Shown: in pieces, positions 13,173 through 14,078 of the stretch
How positions within the stretch are numbered: position 1 is the stretch's first letter
How the letters are laid out: each line of letters opens with the position of its first letter
DNA from: DASRJX01 sp035649235
GTDB taxonomy: Bacteria; Acidobacteriota; Polarisedimenticolia; Gp22-AA2
Assembly (NCBI GenBank): GCA_035649235.1
Contig: DASRJX010000018.1
Location: forward strand, 1-14,078
DNA length: 14,078 bases
Reading direction: 5' to 3'
Notes under the pieces: generated by a model
Database searches by the model: none
Told to the model about the DNA's origin: nothing
What the model saw: the letters and a program-made list of their open reading frames with translations, nothing else
Translations under genes and position numbers: made by a program

Positions 13173-14078
13173 TTGTCTAGCTGGATCGGCCAGACGCTGG
13201 GACATTACCGCATCCTCCGCCAGCTCGGCGCCGGTGGCATGGGGGAGGTGTACGAGGCCGAGGACGCCAAGCTGTCGCGCAAGGTGGCGCTGAAGATCCT
13301 CCCGGCGGAGACAGCCCGCGACCCCCGAAGGCGCGATCGGTTCGAGCGGGAGGCCAAGGCGATCGCGGCGCTCAACCACCCGAACATCGTCATCATCTAC
13401 TCCGTGGAGGAGTCTGGCGGCACCGACTTCATCACCATGGAGCTCGTCGACGGGCAGACACTGCGGCAGATCCTGCCGCGGGACGGGCTGCCGCTCAAAA
13501 GGCTCCTGAACCTGGCCATCCCTCTGACGGAAGCGGTCGCCGCGGCCCACCAGCAGGGGATCACCCATCGCGACCTGAAGCCGGAGAACATCCTGGTGAC
13601 GCGCGAGGGCAAGATCAAGGTTCTCGATTTCGGTCTGGCGAAGCTCGACGAGGGTCCCGAGGAGGCCGGCGCGGCGTCGCGGCTGCCGACGATGGTCCTG
13701 ACCGAGGAAGGGCGCATCGTCGGCACGGTCGCCTACATGTCGCCCGAACAGGGGGAAGGGAAGCGCGTCGATCCGCGCTCCGACGTCTTCTCGCTGGGGA
13801 TCATTCTGTACGAGATGAGCACCGGGGAGCGTCCCTTCAAGGGTGGGAGCACCGTGTCGCTGCTCTCCTCGATCCTGAAGGACCACCCACCCCCGATCAC
13901 CGAGATCAACCCCGCCCTGCCGCGGGACCTGGCGCGCATCGTCGATCGCTGCCTCATGAAGGACCCGGCGCGGCGGTTCCAGACCGCCATGGGCCTGGCC
14001 ACGGAGCTCCTGACCTTGAAGAGGGACTCCGAGTCCGGGGAGCTGGATGCCGTCGCCTCGAGCGGGAAGCGATCCGGC
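13173..14078 (+). CDS. Hanks-type serine/threonine protein kinase, 3' end outside window
   Basis: This is a eukaryotic-like Ser/Thr kinase whose first 302 residues are present and hold a complete kinase domain. Visible motifs are the glycine loop GAGGMGEV (19-26), the ATP-anchoring lysine K41 in VALKIL, the catalytic loop HRDLKPEN (132-139, D134 as base), DFG (D152) and GTVAYMSPEQ ending near 193, followed by SDVFSLGIILYEMSTGERPF. All catalytic residues are intact. The style (QTLGHYRILRQLG at the start) is that of the many kinases in Acidobacteriota and Myxococcota, which often continue into WD40, TolB-like or TPR repeats after a membrane segment; that part would lie beyond the edge. No ATG is available before the glycine loop; the TTG at 13173 with GAGGG four bases upstream is the best start. 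The coding frame is open to the window end. Substrates are unknown. Confidence 0.93.
   Translation, partial: MSSWIGQTLGHYRILRQLGAGGMGEVYEAEDAKLSRKVALKILPAETARDPRRRDRFEREAKAIAALNHPNIVIIYSVEESGGTDFITMELVDGQTLRQILPRDGLPLKRLLNLAIPLTEAVAAAHQQGITHRDLKPENILVTREGKIKVLDFGLAKLDEGPEEAGAASRLPTMVLTEEGRIVGTVAYMSPEQGEGKRVDPRSDVFSLGIILYEMSTGERPFKGGSTVSLLSSILKDHPPPITEINPALPRDLARIVDRCLMKDPARRFQTAMGLATELLTLKRDSESGELDAVASSGKRSG

Noticed and set aside
12315..13886. A 523-codon minus-strand open frame across the NTF2-like and kinase genes
   Set aside because: The plus strand carries an intact kinase domain and NTF2-like domain here; the minus-strand product shows no recognisable family.
1..14078. CRISPR arrays, tRNA or rRNA genes, insertion sequences, toxin-antitoxin or defence genes
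   Set aside because: Reading both strands showed no spaced direct repeats, cloverleaf or rRNA-like sequence, transposase motifs or terminal inverted repeats; coding density leaves little room for them.

Overview
This is a strongly GC-rich, gene-dense bacterial chromosome segment with many overlapping stop/start codons and GTG, TTG and probably CTG starts. The gene content suggests Acidobacteriota or a neighbouring high-GC soil or sediment lineage. That content is an actinobacterial-type Sdh1 succinate dehydrogenase, bacillithiol synthesis genes, a large exported PIG-L deacetylase, a DUF2911 lipoprotein-like protein and a Hanks-type kinase. The lineage is an inference from gene families; no rRNA or marker gene is present.

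Region 1 (1-2973, minus strand) is a succinate dehydrogenase/fumarate reductase operon in the order sdhC-sdhA-sdhB. The genes are joined by 4-base start/stop overlaps, and sdhB runs off the left edge. The five-helix anchor carries an unusual Cys/His set that could hold a Rieske-like cluster.

Region 2 (2974-3062) is an 89-base divergent intergenic region with a candidate promoter for the sdh operon and the ribosome binding site of the bsh operon.

Region 3 (3063-10229, plus strand) is a probable six-gene operon. It encodes a half-length, divergent BshC-like protein, BshB1 (GlcNAc-malate deacetylase), BshA (GlcNAc-malate synthase), an exported 837-residue PIG-L/ThuA-like protein, a 37-residue membrane microprotein and a sodium:solute symporter. 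The first three account for the whole bacillithiol pathway if the short BshC-like protein does the cysteine-adding step. The last three look like an envelope or uptake module, and may concern an amino sugar or glycoside. bshA lacks any ATG/GTG/TTG start in the right place and seems to begin at a CTG that overlaps the bshB stop and follows a strong Shine-Dalgarno sequence.

Region 4 (10183-11517, minus strand) is a Ste24-like M48 membrane protease whose 3' end overlaps the symporter gene by 47 bases. It contains a tandem G-tract repeat just after its signal peptide.

Region 5 (11518-14078, plus strand) holds a promoter-containing gap, a DUF2911 exported protein, a small NTF2/SnoaL-like exported protein and the kinase domain of a serine/threonine protein kinase cut by the right edge. 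I saw no RNA genes, CRISPR arrays, insertion sequences, or convincing intrinsic terminators. No gene-free stretch exceeds 300 bases.
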